Origin: Larix kaempferi
Lineage: Eukaryota > Streptophyta > Pinopsida > Pinales > Pinaceae
Reading direction: 5' to 3'
Length of the DNA: 64,000 nucleotides
NCBI GenBank assembly: GCA_027924585.1
Contig: BSBM01000386.1
Location: 4,364,001-4,428,000, forward strand
Shown here: in pieces, positions 1-11,913 of the stretch
Position numbering within the stretch: position 1 is the first letter of the stretch
Layout: the number at the start of each line of letters is the position of its first letter
The notes under the pieces: generated by a model
The model's input: only the letters and a program-made list of their open reading frames with translations
What the model was told of the DNA's origin: nothing
Databases searched by the model: none
Made by a program: the position numbers and the translations under genes

Positions 1-1757
1 CAAAAATGAAAAATGTACAAACTTTGTGCAAGAACGAATACATTACAAACATAAATATCATCCCAGACATACATTACAAACATAAATATCATTTCATATG
101 ACCATTGCAGGCATACATTATGGGTCAATGAGAGCATAAGTGTGGAGACCATGCGGGCATAAAGACCATGATGATGTGGCAAAGATATGTATTTTTATTA
201 GTTAAACGGAGGCATCCTATTGATGGACAAAATGAAGACATGTTGGTAGAATGATGAAGAGATGACTAATGATATCGGCATAATGTTGTGATGTGCATAT
301 GGATAGTGTAAAGTGTATGAATGGAGATATGGCAGCAGATTGATATGACATGAATAATGATGACATAATGAAGATGTGATCTAATTGGTGATATTTGCTG
401 ATGGACAGAATGAAGTTATATTGAATAATGAGTGCTTGATGAGAATGATGAAGTTCTTTGGAAACAAACAAGGGCTTCTAGTTGATGATGTATGTAATTT
501 GCAGACTTAATAAGAGTCTGAAATATCATTTGTAAATCTATGGTTTTTGGGGTGTTGGTGCATCCCAGTGAGTTGCAGCTGACAGAATTATCTTGTGAAT
601 AGGATTGTCATTGATGACAACATTAATGACAAAGGTGTAAATGACATGACGACAAGCAAACAAGCTGACTTGACAAGGACTTGGAAAAGACAAGAAAAAA
701 GACAAGGTGACTTGACAATGACTTGGAAAACACAAGACAAAAGACAAGGTGATGGGAACCGACACACCTAATGAGCCAAATGACCCATACTGTGGTCATT
801 TGGAGTTGGTCCTAATACCCTAGACAAGGATGACTTGGAGATAACAAGTTACATGAACAAAGAAGCATCAAGTGAACAAAGAAGCTTGAATTTGACACTT
901 GGAAAGGAGATTACGGGCATCCCTTATCGCATCTGTGGGCCTCCAGAAGTGAAACTGATGGAAATGCAGGCATGTGGACAAGGTGACATGCGGGTATCTT
1001 GAAGGTGCATATTCGGGCATGTTTGTGGAAGTTGTGGGCATCCTGGAGGCATGGCAAAGACCCCAATGCGGGAGATTGAAGAAGGTCTAGCTGTAGGCAT
1101 GTTCAAAGGCATAAATATGGCCCTTGTGGGCATGAGTTACAAGCTAGTGCGAGTATGCAGGAAGCAAAAAAAATGGTGATGATGTGGGTATGAAGACCAC
1201 GTTTAGGTGGGAAAAAGAAAGTCTAAATAAATATATACATGTATATATTTATAATTTATGAGGTGTTTATGGAGCAACAGTAGAAATTAGAGTTTAACCT
1301 TTATCTTTGGATTAATTGAGGCTACAGTATGCTGATGTGATGTTGGTGTACAAACTAAGATGCTGATGATATGTATGGACAGAACGAATTCATGATTATT
1401 GGGGCTACATATGATGAACAAAATGTTGATCTAGGGCAGCATGAAACATGGACATAATGCTTGCTTGGGTTATGAAAATTAATGATAATCAGAATAATGT
1501 TATAGATAGATATGTTGGGTGACAATGATGATTTATGTGATCAGTGAGCCATTGTGTCTAACAGGGTGGATGTAAAATTCATTAAAATTTTAAAATTTTA
1601 AGTTTTGACATTTGATTTACAAATATTTTTAGGTGACAATGATGATTGATGTGATCAGTGAGCCATTGTGTCTAACGGGGTGTATATAAAATTCATTAAA
1701 ATTTTAAGTTTTGGCATTTCATTTACAAATATTTTTAGATTAGGGCAACATAACAAT
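1..1757. other. Non-coding spacer, no gene supported
   Basis: The stretch is AT-rich with many short ATGA/TGATGA-like words and only short minus-strand reading frames, none with recognisable domains or codon structure. It repeats at 38793-40549 with few changes. A local 114-bp tandem duplication is listed separately. Confidence 0.6.
1518..1738. repeat. 114-bp tandem duplication
   Basis: A unit starting GGTGACAATGATGATT and ending ACAAATATTTTTAG occurs twice in a row, beginning near 1518 and 1632. The second unit lacks one AAATTTT block. The pair is also present at 40310-40530 in copy B, so it predates the segmental duplication. Confidence 0.85.
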
Positions 1758-1944
1758 TTATAAACTTAATGACGAGATGAGGCAACGATTTAGATGCTTA
1801 CCTTTCCAATCGTTCTTGCAAGATGAATTTGGGATTGTTGAGCCTCCAAATCTCCTCGGTTGAGGTTCTCTAATGCGTTTTGGGAAGGCGAAATCGCTCG
1901 AGCGTTCACGTTTGGGTAGCACAATGGGTAAAATAGTGTTGTGG

Positions 1945-2190
1945 TCCACGGCGCTATTTTTTTTTTTTGTTATATTAACCATAACGCTCGAGCGTTATGG
2001 TTAATATAACAAAAAAAATAAACACTGCCGCCGTATTTTTTTTGTTATATTAGCCATAATGCTCGAGCATTATGGTGATCTATGGTTAATATAACAAAAA
2101 AAATAAACAGTGCCGCGGTATTTTTTTTGTTATATTAACCATAACGCTCGAGCATTATGGTGATCACCATAACGCTCGAACGTTTTGTGA
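1945..2190. repeat. Cluster of CTCGAG-centred palindromes (copy A)
   Basis: Positions 1961-2018 form a perfect 58-bp palindrome centred on CTCGAG: eight T, GTTATATTAACCATAACG, centre, then the mirror image. Two further imperfect copies of the same arm follow at about 2036-2100 and 2120-2190, alternating orientation and joined by AAACA(C/G)TGCCGC spacers and TGATCACCA links. The arrangement can fold into several competing hairpins. It resembles terminal or sub-terminal repeats of a foldback-type DNA element, but no transposase or clear target duplication was found. Confidence 0.85.
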
Positions 2191-2300
2191 TCCTATCCTA
2201 CATGTTAAATGACATGGCACGTTCGGAGCCCGCCATACCTAGTTTTACATAAAGCACGAGCGTTGTTTATTTAAACAATTCTCGCGTGTTTCGCATTTAC

Positions 2301-2335
2301 CCATTGCATCTAAAAGGTCCCTCAACTTCGTGCAC
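2301..2335. repeat. 35-bp dispersed repeat, instance 1
   Basis: The word CCATTGCATCTAAAAGGTCC followed by CTCAACTTCGTGCAC occurs here, in copy B at 41094-41128, and as its near-exact reverse complement at 61281-61315. It sits about 110 bp from the palindrome cluster, suggesting that both belong to one mobile repeat family. Confidence 0.8.
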
Positions 2336-3182
2336 ATGCTCGATAGTCTTTTTTATTTAAGAATTATGGCAGTACCTCAAAATTCAGAATTAACAATTAT
2401 AAAAAAAATTAAAAACAAGTAGTAGATGATGATTGGATAACTAGTAGCTCATGAATGGAGAACCAACCATTGATGGAAGATAACTAGAAGAATGTGAGAA
2501 ATAAAAAAATATAAAAAATAATTAATGTTTGATGGTTGAAGAATGTGAGAGATAAAAAAAATATAATTGATAATTGGTAACATATAACTTAAAGTAACAC
2601 TTACCTTGTAACCTATTGATGTTTACCAGCCACAAATTAAGTGACCGTACTAGTAAGCATGGAGATAGATAAAATTATATGAATTGTAAATAATAAATAA
2701 AATTTAAAAAAAATCATAACCATTCTAATTAAACAAAAATAACTTTACTTAAAAAGAAAAAAGAAAAAGAAAAAAACGTTTCAACCATAAATGCCTTTTT
2801 GTGTAAAATTATCCTTTTCATTCAAAAATCACATTCATTCTTTTTTATTATCTATATAGTTAAAAACATACTAAGATAGACTTAAGATTACTTCTTCCCG
2901 TTTTAATTACACGTGGGCTGATTATATTAAACAACCTCTTCTCGCATCGAAAGAGGACACAAACATGGACCATTTTATAATCTTTTGATAACTTCAAAAG
3001 GTTCGAGATAATGGCAAACCAAATGATTAAATTATTACATGGTGTGGATCTGTCACTTCAGAAATTATGAGATTACGAGTTCTTACTGCTGGAGTTCATC
3101 ATCGGTTTCAGATTCTTCACCGCCGGAGGGTTCATCATCGGTGCTGTTACAGAGTTCAGATAGTGGGTAGTTCTAGATATTT

Positions 3183-4910
3183 TTAACAGTCATTGCGGAA
3201 TCTGTTAGACCATACGCAACAAATTCCCCGATTATTTGTCGTGAAAATCTCGTGGGTTCTCTCATCATATGCAAATCCTTCAATTCGAAATGCCAATGCT
3301 GCCTGTCTGATTCTTGAACAGTTTGAAATATCTGACCTAATCTTTGCCAAGCATTGTCCTGTAAGAATGCTGCTAACATTGATGCTGTACAAACCTTCAT
3401 CTATCTCGCAAACAGAAATGATAATATCCTCCGATTTTGTAAAGTGAGAAAAGTAGGAAAAGCCATTGAACCGATCTATTGGGTGGTCCTCAAGTGTGGC
3501 TAAAATCTCACCTTCTAGATTACAAACGCGAACTTTTTCGATTGTCGAATCGTAGCAGATGAACTTCGAGCTTTTACTTAAATAGTATGGCTGGAACAAT
3601 GCATGAATATTTGTTCTCTTTATGTAAACAGGATTTTCGCAACTTATGTCTACTACGTCCAGCGGTCTGTATGCTTGTTGCACAACCATTCTATCACTGC
3701 CACAAAGGAGAACGATTTCTATCACTCCCACACACTCCCACTTGAGTGTGCGTGCTTTTTCCACAACGTCAACCTCGAGAGGGAGAAAAAACTCTTTACG
3801 AATTTTTCCATTGCGTTTGCAATAAATTCGGAAGAGAATTGATTCCTCGAATATTATTTGATAGATCAACATCTCCATATTTTCTGGACTTCCAAATATA
3901 AATCGAGGAACCTCACGACCGCTATTGATATTAACAGCTGCCTGGATTTGGTATTGTAAACTGCTACTTGGTTCTGGTACTGATATTGTAAACAACTGAC
4001 TGTATTCTCTTAATTCATAAACCTTGAACACTTTTTCAAACCGATTATAAATCATGCACCTGCAATTTCGAATATCAACATCCGAACCATATATGGACTC
4101 ATCTTGAAAGAGCTGTTTGTAGCTTGTAGTTAGTCCTGCTTTTATGGATGGCATGTCAATGCTTATAAACATTTGTTGCCCCGTCGCCGTATCCCTAGAC
4201 ATCATTATCAATGAATTATTATGGGGATTGTAATAGATATTTTCGAACCAAGGGAGTACGTTCATTATTGGCGTGTTGTCATTATCGGTTAAAACGTAGA
4301 TTTGGAATGGATCTACCTGTCGCCTGAATGGAACAATACAGGTCATGTGGTTATTGATATAATGAATAACACATATTGTGTCCTTGGCCATGACCAATTT
4401 GGTATCATCATAATTCGTGCCAATATGAAAGGCTTGTAAATGATAATCCCCTAAAATGTTTGGTAAAATATTGGGTAACTTCTTGATGTCGTATTCACCC
4501 AACTGGCGGTCGCGCAGGACGTGGAAGAGATTAATAGATGATGAGTATCCTCTTACTTCTTGTTTCTGTTGAGGTTGGACTTCATTGTGGAGATCAACAG
4601 AGGTAGTAGGTGATGCAGATGTCCCATTCGCAGCAATGTCCGGTTGTGTCCATGACATCAGATTTTCTTCATTTTCCTCCCTCGGCCTCTTCTTTTCTAC
4701 GGTGGCTTCATCTTCTTCATTTTCTTCCCTTGGCCTCTTCTTTTCTGCCGCTCCATCTTCTTTTTCATTTTCTTCCCTCGGCGTCTTGTTTTCTGCCGTG
4801 GCTTCGTCTACTTCATTTTCCTCCCTTCGCTTTAAATGGTCTTCCATGGTTTGACTTTGACCTTGTTCATTTTCTTCTATTTGCTTTTTATTCTTTAAAT
4901 GGTATGCCAT
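3183..4910 (-). CDS. Unknown 575-aa protein with charged N-terminal repeats (copy A)
   Basis: Intact single-exon reading frame. I start it at ATG 4910 (MAYHLKNKKQIEEN); the open frame extends five codons upstream without an ATG. Residues ~15-85 are very acidic/basic and contain three to four imperfect ~18-residue repeats built around K(R/T)PREENE(E/K)EDEATVEK, with KKRPREE runs that could act as nuclear-localisation signals. From ~residue 120 the protein changes to a beta-rich, WD40/propeller-like composition (repeated short hydrophobic strands, hhYD and SGR turns, a terminal GICCVWSNRF segment). This suggests a beta-propeller, but I cannot name a family or count blades reliably. No transposon motifs are present. 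The copy at 41976-43703 encodes the same protein. Function is unknown. Confidence 0.8.
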   Translation of the reverse strand: MAYHLKNKKQIEENEQGQSQTMEDHLKRREENEVDEATAENKTPREENEKEDGAAEKKRPREENEEDEATVEKKRPREENEENLMSWTQPDIAANGTSASPTTSVDLHNEVQPQQKQEVRGYSSSINLFHVLRDRQLGEYDIKKLPNILPNILGDYHLQAFHIGTNYDDTKLVMAKDTICVIHYINNHMTCIVPFRRQVDPFQIYVLTDNDNTPIMNVLPWFENIYYNPHNNSLIMMSRDTATGQQMFISIDMPSIKAGLTTSYKQLFQDESIYGSDVDIRNCRCMIYNRFEKVFKVYELREYSQLFTISVPEPSSSLQYQIQAAVNINSGREVPRFIFGSPENMEMLIYQIIFEESILFRIYCKRNGKIRKEFFLPLEVDVVEKARTLKWECVGVIEIVLLCGSDRMVVQQAYRPLDVVDISCENPVYIKRTNIHALFQPYYLSKSSKFICYDSTIEKVRVCNLEGEILATLEDHPIDRFNGFSYFSHFTKSEDIIISVCEIDEGLYSINVSSILTGQCLAKIRSDISNCSRIRQAALAFRIEGFAYDERTHEIFTTNNRGICCVWSNRFRNDC

Positions 4911-5320
4911 GCCGTGCTCTGTCACTCCCCCTATGTGATGGTTTTTATAATAGCAGCAGTATATTTGATTTCAATTATTTCCAGCAGAAACGAATCAAGA
5001 TCACTGTAAGATTAACCATTCACAGAAACAAAGAAGAGAGATAAAGATTTATCCTGGGAAATTTGTAACAAAATCTAACAATTTTTCTTACTCAAGATAC
5101 AAAGTACATCAGATATGTGTAACCCAAATATAAAGAGTATGCTCAAACCAGATAATAACGGCAATGTCGTTAACAACAGATCAAGATCCAGTCTATCAAA
5201 AGGTAGCGAAGCCCAGAAAATACTTCTTTTTCGATCTTCGTCTTCTCTCTCCTTGTACGCTGGATCAGATCTATGCTTGAGAGAGCTTTCTTGATGTGCA
5301 AATAAGATTGACATCCTTCT

Positions 5321-5328
5321 TATTTATA
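5321..5328 (-). promoter_or_regulatory. Candidate TATA box upstream of the 575-aa gene (copy A)
   Basis: TATAAATA on the minus strand, about 410 bp upstream of ATG 4910. A start ~30 bp downstream would give a ~380-nt leader. A second candidate, TATAAAAA at 4942-4949, is only 32 bp from the ATG and would leave a leader of a few bases. I prefer the distal box but cannot decide from sequence. The 79-codon frame at 5075-5314 would begin ahead of the distal-box transcript start and so is unlikely to be translated from that promoter. Confidence 0.4.
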
Positions 5329-5339
5329 CTTTCATGTGT

Positions 5340-5986
5340 TGACCTTTTCTCCATCTAGGCTATTTCCATGAGTTCAGGGACTTTCTTGAACTTTCCGGGG
5401 TTTCTTTGGTTTTACTACTTTTTGGGCTTTCTAGAACTTTCCAAGGGTTTTTTTTGGTTTCCCTACTTTCCGTAATTTCCTAAAATGTTAGGAAGGGTTG
5501 ACCATCGAAAGTGGAAGGGTTGACCATCCACAATAAAAGAAAACCAACTAGTTGTAAAATCCCACTTGCAAATAAAACCCACAAAATTTGCAATAAAAAA
5601 TGAAAAATAATACTTTTGAAGGAGATGGACCTCCATTGTAGCTAAGAACACCTATCGAAGTAATTAAAAAAGAAATAAGATATATATATAAAACGGATTT
5701 TTATTTATTCTAATATGTATGTTTGATTAACAATTTTGATTTTGTCAAATGTAATTATTTTATAATTGACAAAATGCAAATAGAAACTTATCCATTTCTC
5801 TCAAAGATTTGTGGTACGATTATTAAGAGAGACATGCTAGAGATGGACATATAAGGTGTACCTTATTTGGGTCACTTTTATCAAAGCCCTCAAGCAAGAA
5901 TTCTATCATGACAAATACATGAGATGGATAACTTTGTGCCACGAGAGAGACCACATTTTATGTAAACTTTTAAATTCTCTCTCTCT
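5340..5986. other. AT-rich spacer between gene and LINE-1 (copy A)
   Basis: No coding potential seen. It contains a degenerate ~63-bp direct repeat of a GAACTTTCC-(G/A)GGGTTTTTTTGG type module near 5360-5470 and a doubled GGGTTGACCATC at 5507-5530. The stretch is duplicated at 44132-44778. Confidence 0.5.
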
Positions 5987-6000
5987 ATATATATATATAT
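5987..6000. repeat. (TA)n microsatellite at LINE-1 5' edge
   Basis: CT-rich run passing into ATATATATATATAT directly before the first base of LINE-1. The tract length differs in copy B (44778-44792), as expected for slippage. Confidence 0.8.
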
Positions 6001-6190
6001 GGGGGGTCGAAGAAGGGAGCGGGCTAGAGTCTGGAGGGGGGATAAGGTGCACATTTTGGCGAAGGTTTTTCGGGGTTTCACAAAACCGTCCTCTCTAAAC
6101 TTCGGCAACCATAATGTCTCAAGCAGGAGATCGAGCTTTGCAGCCCGCAGGTAAGGGTTTATGTTCTTGTTTTAATGCACAATCATCACA

Positions 6191-7814
6191 ATGTCCCTCG
6201 ACGTTGTGGATTATGAATCGTACTCGCCGATGGTCTCAATCTTCTGTACGGATCGCGAGATGCGAAGCAAGTTTATGGAGGTGGATGCCCCCATTTTTAT
6301 GACGTCAAAGGAAGCTCGCACGTCCCCTGGTGATGAGGTGACGAACCCCAGTGCGTCACATAATGAATGTCAACTCATGGACAAAAACCCCGAATTAATC
6401 CTGTTTCAGGGAAATCCATAGGTATCCGTCCGAAAAAAGGCTATGCAGAGCTTATCGTTGGGAAAGACATCCAAATTCCAAAAATTCTAGACTATCTGAA
6501 TTCGTCTTTGGTGGATAGGTTTTGTGGAAAAATCACGGGCCGTGCGTCTCTGCAGAACTAGATGGATGAAAATTGGACCTCCCTATTAGGTTATAGACCA
6601 GACTTCCATGTTTTACTACGAGGTTGGTTTTTGCTAAAGTTGCGCCAGGAAGAAGATAGACCCAAGCTGTTAAACCGGAGCTAGTGTTGGGGCCCTTCAG
6701 ATCTTATCCTTGATAAATGGAGGGTGGAATTTAATGCTAGGAAAGAGCCCCATAATAAACAACAAGTTTGGGTGATTCTACCGGGTCTTCTGATGTTTTT
6801 CGGGAAACAACCTATGCTTGAGGCCATTGGAAATAAACTTGGGAAGTTTGTAGCACTGGAAGAAGAATGGGAATCCAAGCCTGATAGGAGATGCATTAAA
6901 ATGTTGGTCAAACGGGATTTAAAAGACGGTCTTTACGAAGAAGCGAAAATTCAAATGCACGGAAGTACCTGGTCTCAGAAGCTCGACTATTGGAAATTAC
7001 CCTTCTATTGCTTCAATTTCCGTAAGGTGGCAGGGACACCTTCAAAAGAATTGCTCAGTCTAGAGAAAACAGGGAATTTTCAAGAAGGTCTGGGTAAAAA
7101 AAGACAAAGTTACATTACAGCATCCCCTTAATGGTATAATTCCTGAAGACGCGGAAGGTGGCAGGACAAAGGTGACGAATAATGCTGAAGTGTCTACTAA
7201 GCAACAGCTGGTGGGCTAGTGGAAATAGGTCCGGTGACCAAAACTACAATAGTGGGTCTCAGGAACATGCAAAAATTGATGGAGCGCAAAACAGTGGTGA
7301 AGATGAGCCCAGTTCAAAGCTACCTCTTTGTTTCAAGGTTGATGCGGATCTGTTAAGCGGACCAGCCGAAATTCCCGAACACTCGGGCACTAACACTCTT
7401 GGTCTATCCTCAAAAGTGGTCCCTAGTCTATCGCTGGAGTCTCCAACTACAACAATTCAAGGTATTTCCTCCTTTCCCAACATCCCTTCCTTTCCTTCTT
7501 ATCCCATTATGGTTAACCCTACCCCTATCAGTCCCATTCCTTCTCCTGGACCCTCGACTTCCAGTTCTAATCCCCCTTTTTTTATTCCCCGAAGGAAGGT
7601 CTATAACCTACGTTCATACGTGACCATCTCTAAAGAGGGCCCTGTGATTTCCTCTCGCAGCATTACGCTTAACCCCGCTCCCAAGATCCGGATGGGAAGA
7701 AAATCCTTCATGTCGAGGGCTCAGAAACAAGCTATCTCAGAAATTAAAAATGGAAAACAATCAACTATACTGCGGGCTCTTAGAGTTAACAAATCCCTTA
7801 GTAAGGGTTCTTAA
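6191..7814 (+). pseudogene. LINE-1 ORF1, DUF4283-like RNA-binding protein, decayed (copy A)
   Basis: ATG 6191 (MSLDVVDYESYSP) matches the ORF1 start of LINE-2 (both have an IFCT..E motif ~20 residues in). Segments in order: LIVGKDIQIPKI and GYRPDFHVLLRGWF (6430-6640), the VWVILPGL...GNKLGKFVALEE..W..KPDRRC core (6724-6930) typical of plant-LINE DUF4283, DYWKLPFYCFNFRKV where the zinc knuckle normally starts, then a Pro/Ser-rich tail and a basic end (KQAISEIKNGKQS). It is broken by stops at 6419, 6559 and ~6681 and by frameshifts. The last frame ends at TAA 7812-7814, overlapping the ORF2 ATG. Confidence 0.8.
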
Positions 7815-10800
7815 TGCTTATTCTCTATTTAAATATAAGGGGCCTGGGGGGAGCCTCCTAACAAATATCCCTCAAGCGAGTGGTCTTGAGCTTAAAACCT
7901 TATGTATTGTTATTGCAAGAGACTATGATGGATGGGAAGAAGGCTGAAGAAGTCATTCTAAATTTTTTGAAAGATTGGAAGATGATTTGTTTGGATGCCT
8001 CCAGAAACTCTGGAGGGCTTGTAACTGCTTGGAGTCTTGGGTTCTCCCTGATTTCGGCAGAATGTCTTGACTCGGCTATTGGAACCATCATGGAGGATTC
8101 GTTTTCAAGACTCACGGTCTCACTTTTAAATGTTTATGGTCCTTATTTTGAAAGGAAATCTCACTGGGAAACCCTCGGGAATTCTAGCTTTTTGTTGAAA
8201 CCAAACTTAATTCTAGGAGGGGATCTAAATTTGACCCTCTTTGCCAACGAATGGTGGGGTAAGAAAGCAAGTGGAGACTACTTAAGCCATTTCTTCTCAA
8301 TTTTTTTTGAACAAAAGGGTCTAGTGGGCATAGTGCCTATAAAAATGGAACCAACTTGGAGAAATAAGCTGGGTGGGGACTGTGCCATTTCCAAAAGGCT
8401 TGATAGATTCCCGATTAGCGAATCCTTAGTAAATGATCATCTCATTATTCAATCCTCAATTGAATCAGGATGTTCCTCAGACCACAGACCAATAACTTTG
8501 AAACTCTCACTCCCTGAAGAAACACCACCTCCGCCTTTCAGGTACAACCCACTTTGGTCCGAAGATGAAGATTATTTAAATCTAATTTCCTCTACTTGGA
8601 CTCCACTCGTAGAAACAAGGGGCCACCTTTATGCAATAGTTTATGGATAACCTAAAGAAGGTGAAAAAATTCTCCAAGGAGTGGGACAAGAAACACAAAT
8701 TGCATTTCCAAAAGGAACTGAAGGAACTTGAAGCAGAAATTGAGGAACTTTTCAGGAAAAACACTGCGGGGGTTTTCTCTACTGAAGAAGTTGGAAGGCT
8801 ATCAAGGTTGGAAAGTAAAAAAGACACTATTATCCTATAGGAAGAAAAGAATTGGAGATTGAAGAGTAGGGAATTATGGCTAGCTGAAGGTGACAAGAAT
8901 ACTAAATATTTTTATAAGTTTGCTTCCCACAGAAGAAGCTTAAATACTATCACTGAAATTAAGAATGAAAATGGAATCTTGGTTAACTCCTTTTCCAATA
9001 AAGCCAGTGAAGCGGAGAGGCATTTTTCTTCCATTTTCAGAGAGCATAAAGGTATCCCTATTTCAGAGATCTTAGAAGTCTTAAAAACCTTCCCTCGTTT
9101 AATCTCCGAGGATATGAATGAGGAGCTAAACAAAGAAATCATTGAGGAAGAAATAAGATGGATACTTTTTTCTTTTCAAAAAGGTAAAAGTCTAGGTCCT
9201 GATGGTTTTTCGGTGGATTTTTTTCATTGCTTCTATGATATTGTGAAGGAGGATATCTTGAAGGTGGTTAAAGAATCTCAAAAGTCTGGCAAAGTTTTGG
9301 GGGCCATGAATGCAACCTTCATTACTCTAATTCCCCAAAAATAGAAAGCCTCTACCTTTGATGACTTTAGGCCGATCTCTTGCTGTAATCGCATTTACAA
9401 AGTGATCTCTAAAACCATAGCACAAAGGATGAAGCCAATTCTAAGCAAGATCATCTCTGACGAACAGTTTGGTTTCCTCTACAATAGGCAGATACATGAT
9501 GTTGTATCACTGGCTTAGGAAGCCTTACATACTATTAACAAAAAGAAATTATGTGCCTTTGCCCTTAAACTAGACCTTTCCAAGGCTTATGATAGAGTGG
9601 ATTGGACCTTCTTGAGGCTAGTTCTAATCCAAATAGGAATGGACCTAAAAATGGTAGAGTTGATAATGGGCGGCATTCTTTCAACAAACCTTGCAATTCT
9701 TGTGAATGGATCCCCTACTAACTTTATCTATCCTACTAGAGGTCTGCGTCAGGGAAGCCCCTTGTCTCCCTTCATATTTCTGGTGATTGCTGATGCTCTG
9801 AGTCATCTTATCCTGGATTCCAATTCTAAAAGGAAAATCGAAGGGATCGGGGTTTCGAGCACTGTATAAATCACTCACACCCTTTTTGTTGATGATGTGC
9901 TACTTCTAGGTAAAGGCTCAGCAGCGAATCTGAGGGCCTATGCTTCTATTCTTGAAACCTATAAGAAGGCAACATGCATGGAGATTAATATGCATAAATC
10001 CATCTTAGCCTATAGAGAATTCTCGGATGCCCTGATATAGTCCTCATCCTCAATATTCTCCTTCCCATCTCTCCTATTAAGGAACGTTTTAAGTATTTGG
10101 GGTTCTTCCTAAAACCGCTGACAGCTACTCTTTTCAGGACTGGATTTGGTTGTTCAAAAAGGTTGAAGCTCGGATAGATACTTGGAGTAATAATTTTCTA
10201 TCTCGTGGAGGAAGGTTGGTGCTACTAAAATCAGTGCTCCAAAGTATCTTGGTTTACTGGGAAATGATAACTTATATTCCCAAAGGAATTCTAACCAATA
10301 TAAGAAAAATGTGTTTCTCCTTCCTTTGGATGGCAAGTAGACAAAGACAAGATATTCCGTTGGTCAAATCACTCAAATGGTCTACACTGTCTTTACCCAA
10401 GGAGTTAGGTGGATGGGGCATAAAAAATCCAACTACATTTTGCAAAGCATTGGCAGCAAGATCACTTTGGAGTCTTACCCAGTTCGTTGAGTCCCTGTGG
10501 GGTAAAGTAATGATCTCCAAGTACTGCCCTGATTTCTCTATAATAGACTGGCTCAGAAACCTAATCAAATCCTTCAAAAATGGATCTGTCAGATGGAAAG
10601 CATTGGTGATCTCCTTCCCCCTGATCGGTAACTGGTTAGCTTGGAATATTGGGGATGGGAAAAAAGTAAGAAATGGAGAAGACCCTTGGGCAGGTAGTGG
10701 AGACAACTATAAGCTTTCAGAACCTCTAGTAGCCAAGGTAAGAGGATAGAGAATTTGTGTCCTAGTTGATGCTCAAGTGTATTCTCCCTTATTAAATGAC

Positions 10801-11913
10801 AGAGCAGGATGGAAGGATGCCCTAGAATTAAGATTGAACAAAGCAGAGACAACCGAGTGGGAAATTTATCTTCACTCTTTGAATGCTAATTTTATTCACC
10901 TTTCTGACAATTCTGACAAAATAATTTGGACTAAAAATGCCCATAATGGAGACTACACAACAAAACTCGGTTATGAATTCAATTGCCACAAGAATTTCAG
11001 TGAAGAAGTGAAGTGGTGGTGGCTTAAACTTTGGAAGATCCACATTCCTTTAAAACCCAAGATAACCCTTTGGTTGGCACTTACCAACAAACTTCTTACC
11101 TGAGATGTTTTGAAAACAAGAGGATACGAAGGCCCTGGTTTTTGTGTTTTATGCAAATCTCGGGATGAAACCTCTTCTCATTTATTTGATTCATGCCCTT
11201 ATGCAGGTTCTGTTTGGACGTCAGTGGCTAGCTCTGTTAACTATAATTCTCCTCCAGAATTTAAGCCTTTGGAACAATGCTCTAAAGATTGGTGGCTCAG
11301 TGAAGGGGTACGCAGTTATGATGCCTTCCCAACACTCTTTTTCTTTAGTATCTGGACAACCCACAATAAAGCTATCTTTCGAAATGATCTTCTCCCCCCT
11401 GACATTACTAGTTCCCTCTTGTTGAAGAACTTATAGGAGCACAAGCTCGTTCCAAAACCTAAGAAACAGAGAAATATTTATGCTCCAGTCATTGATAAGA
11501 ACATTCCCTGGGCTTTCTTCGACAGAGCTAGTCAAGGAGTTCCACCACTGGGGGGTGCTGGAGGAATTATCTTTCAAAATGATAACAAAAAATTATGCTT
11601 CAAATATGCTACTAACATATCAACAAACAACAAGGAAAAGTTATCTGCTGTGTGGGAAGTCTTAAAGTTATCCAAGAATGCGCAGCTTTCAAGGATCCAA
11701 ATTTTTGGAGATTCAAAGGTGGTGATTGATTGGGAAAACGAGCTGAATGAGATAAGAGTTCCCAATCTACAACATCTCTTAAGAGAAATTTAAGTCTTGA
11801 AGTACACCTTTGAATCGACCACCTTCAGCCACATTTACAGAGAGCTCAACACAGAGGCGGTTTCACTGTCAAAACTGGCCCTAGCTTTGCAACCTAGCTA
11901 CATGGAGATATAA
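7814..11913 (+). pseudogene. LINE-1 ORF2, endonuclease-RT-RNase H, decayed (copy A)
   Basis: ATG at 7814 overlaps the ORF1 stop (TAATG) and reads MLILYLNIRGLGG, the usual LINE endonuclease opening. Later motifs are LLLQETMMDG, GGDLNLTL (~8220), SSDHRPITL (~8476), the RT finger FRPISCCNRIYKVISK (~9370), LDLSKAYDRVDWTF, GLRQGSPLSPFIFL, the catalytic FVDDVLLLG (~9885), the zf-RVT stretch with FCVLCKS..ETSSHLFDSCP (~11140-11200) and RNase H (AGGIIF, FGDSKVVIDW, ~11550-11730). It is disrupted by a TAA at 7859, frameshifts near 8640 and 9900-10140, and further stops including TAG at 11434, which copy B lacks. Confidence 0.85.

Noticed and set aside
217-1982. Short minus-strand frames in the left spacer
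   Set aside because: No domains, no codon bias and no splice structure. They recur in copy B only because the whole segment is duplicated.
4585-5044. Plus-strand frames of 89 and 144 codons opposite the 575-aa gene
   Set aside because: Shadows of the charged repeat region in antisense: Ser/Phe-rich and without independent support.
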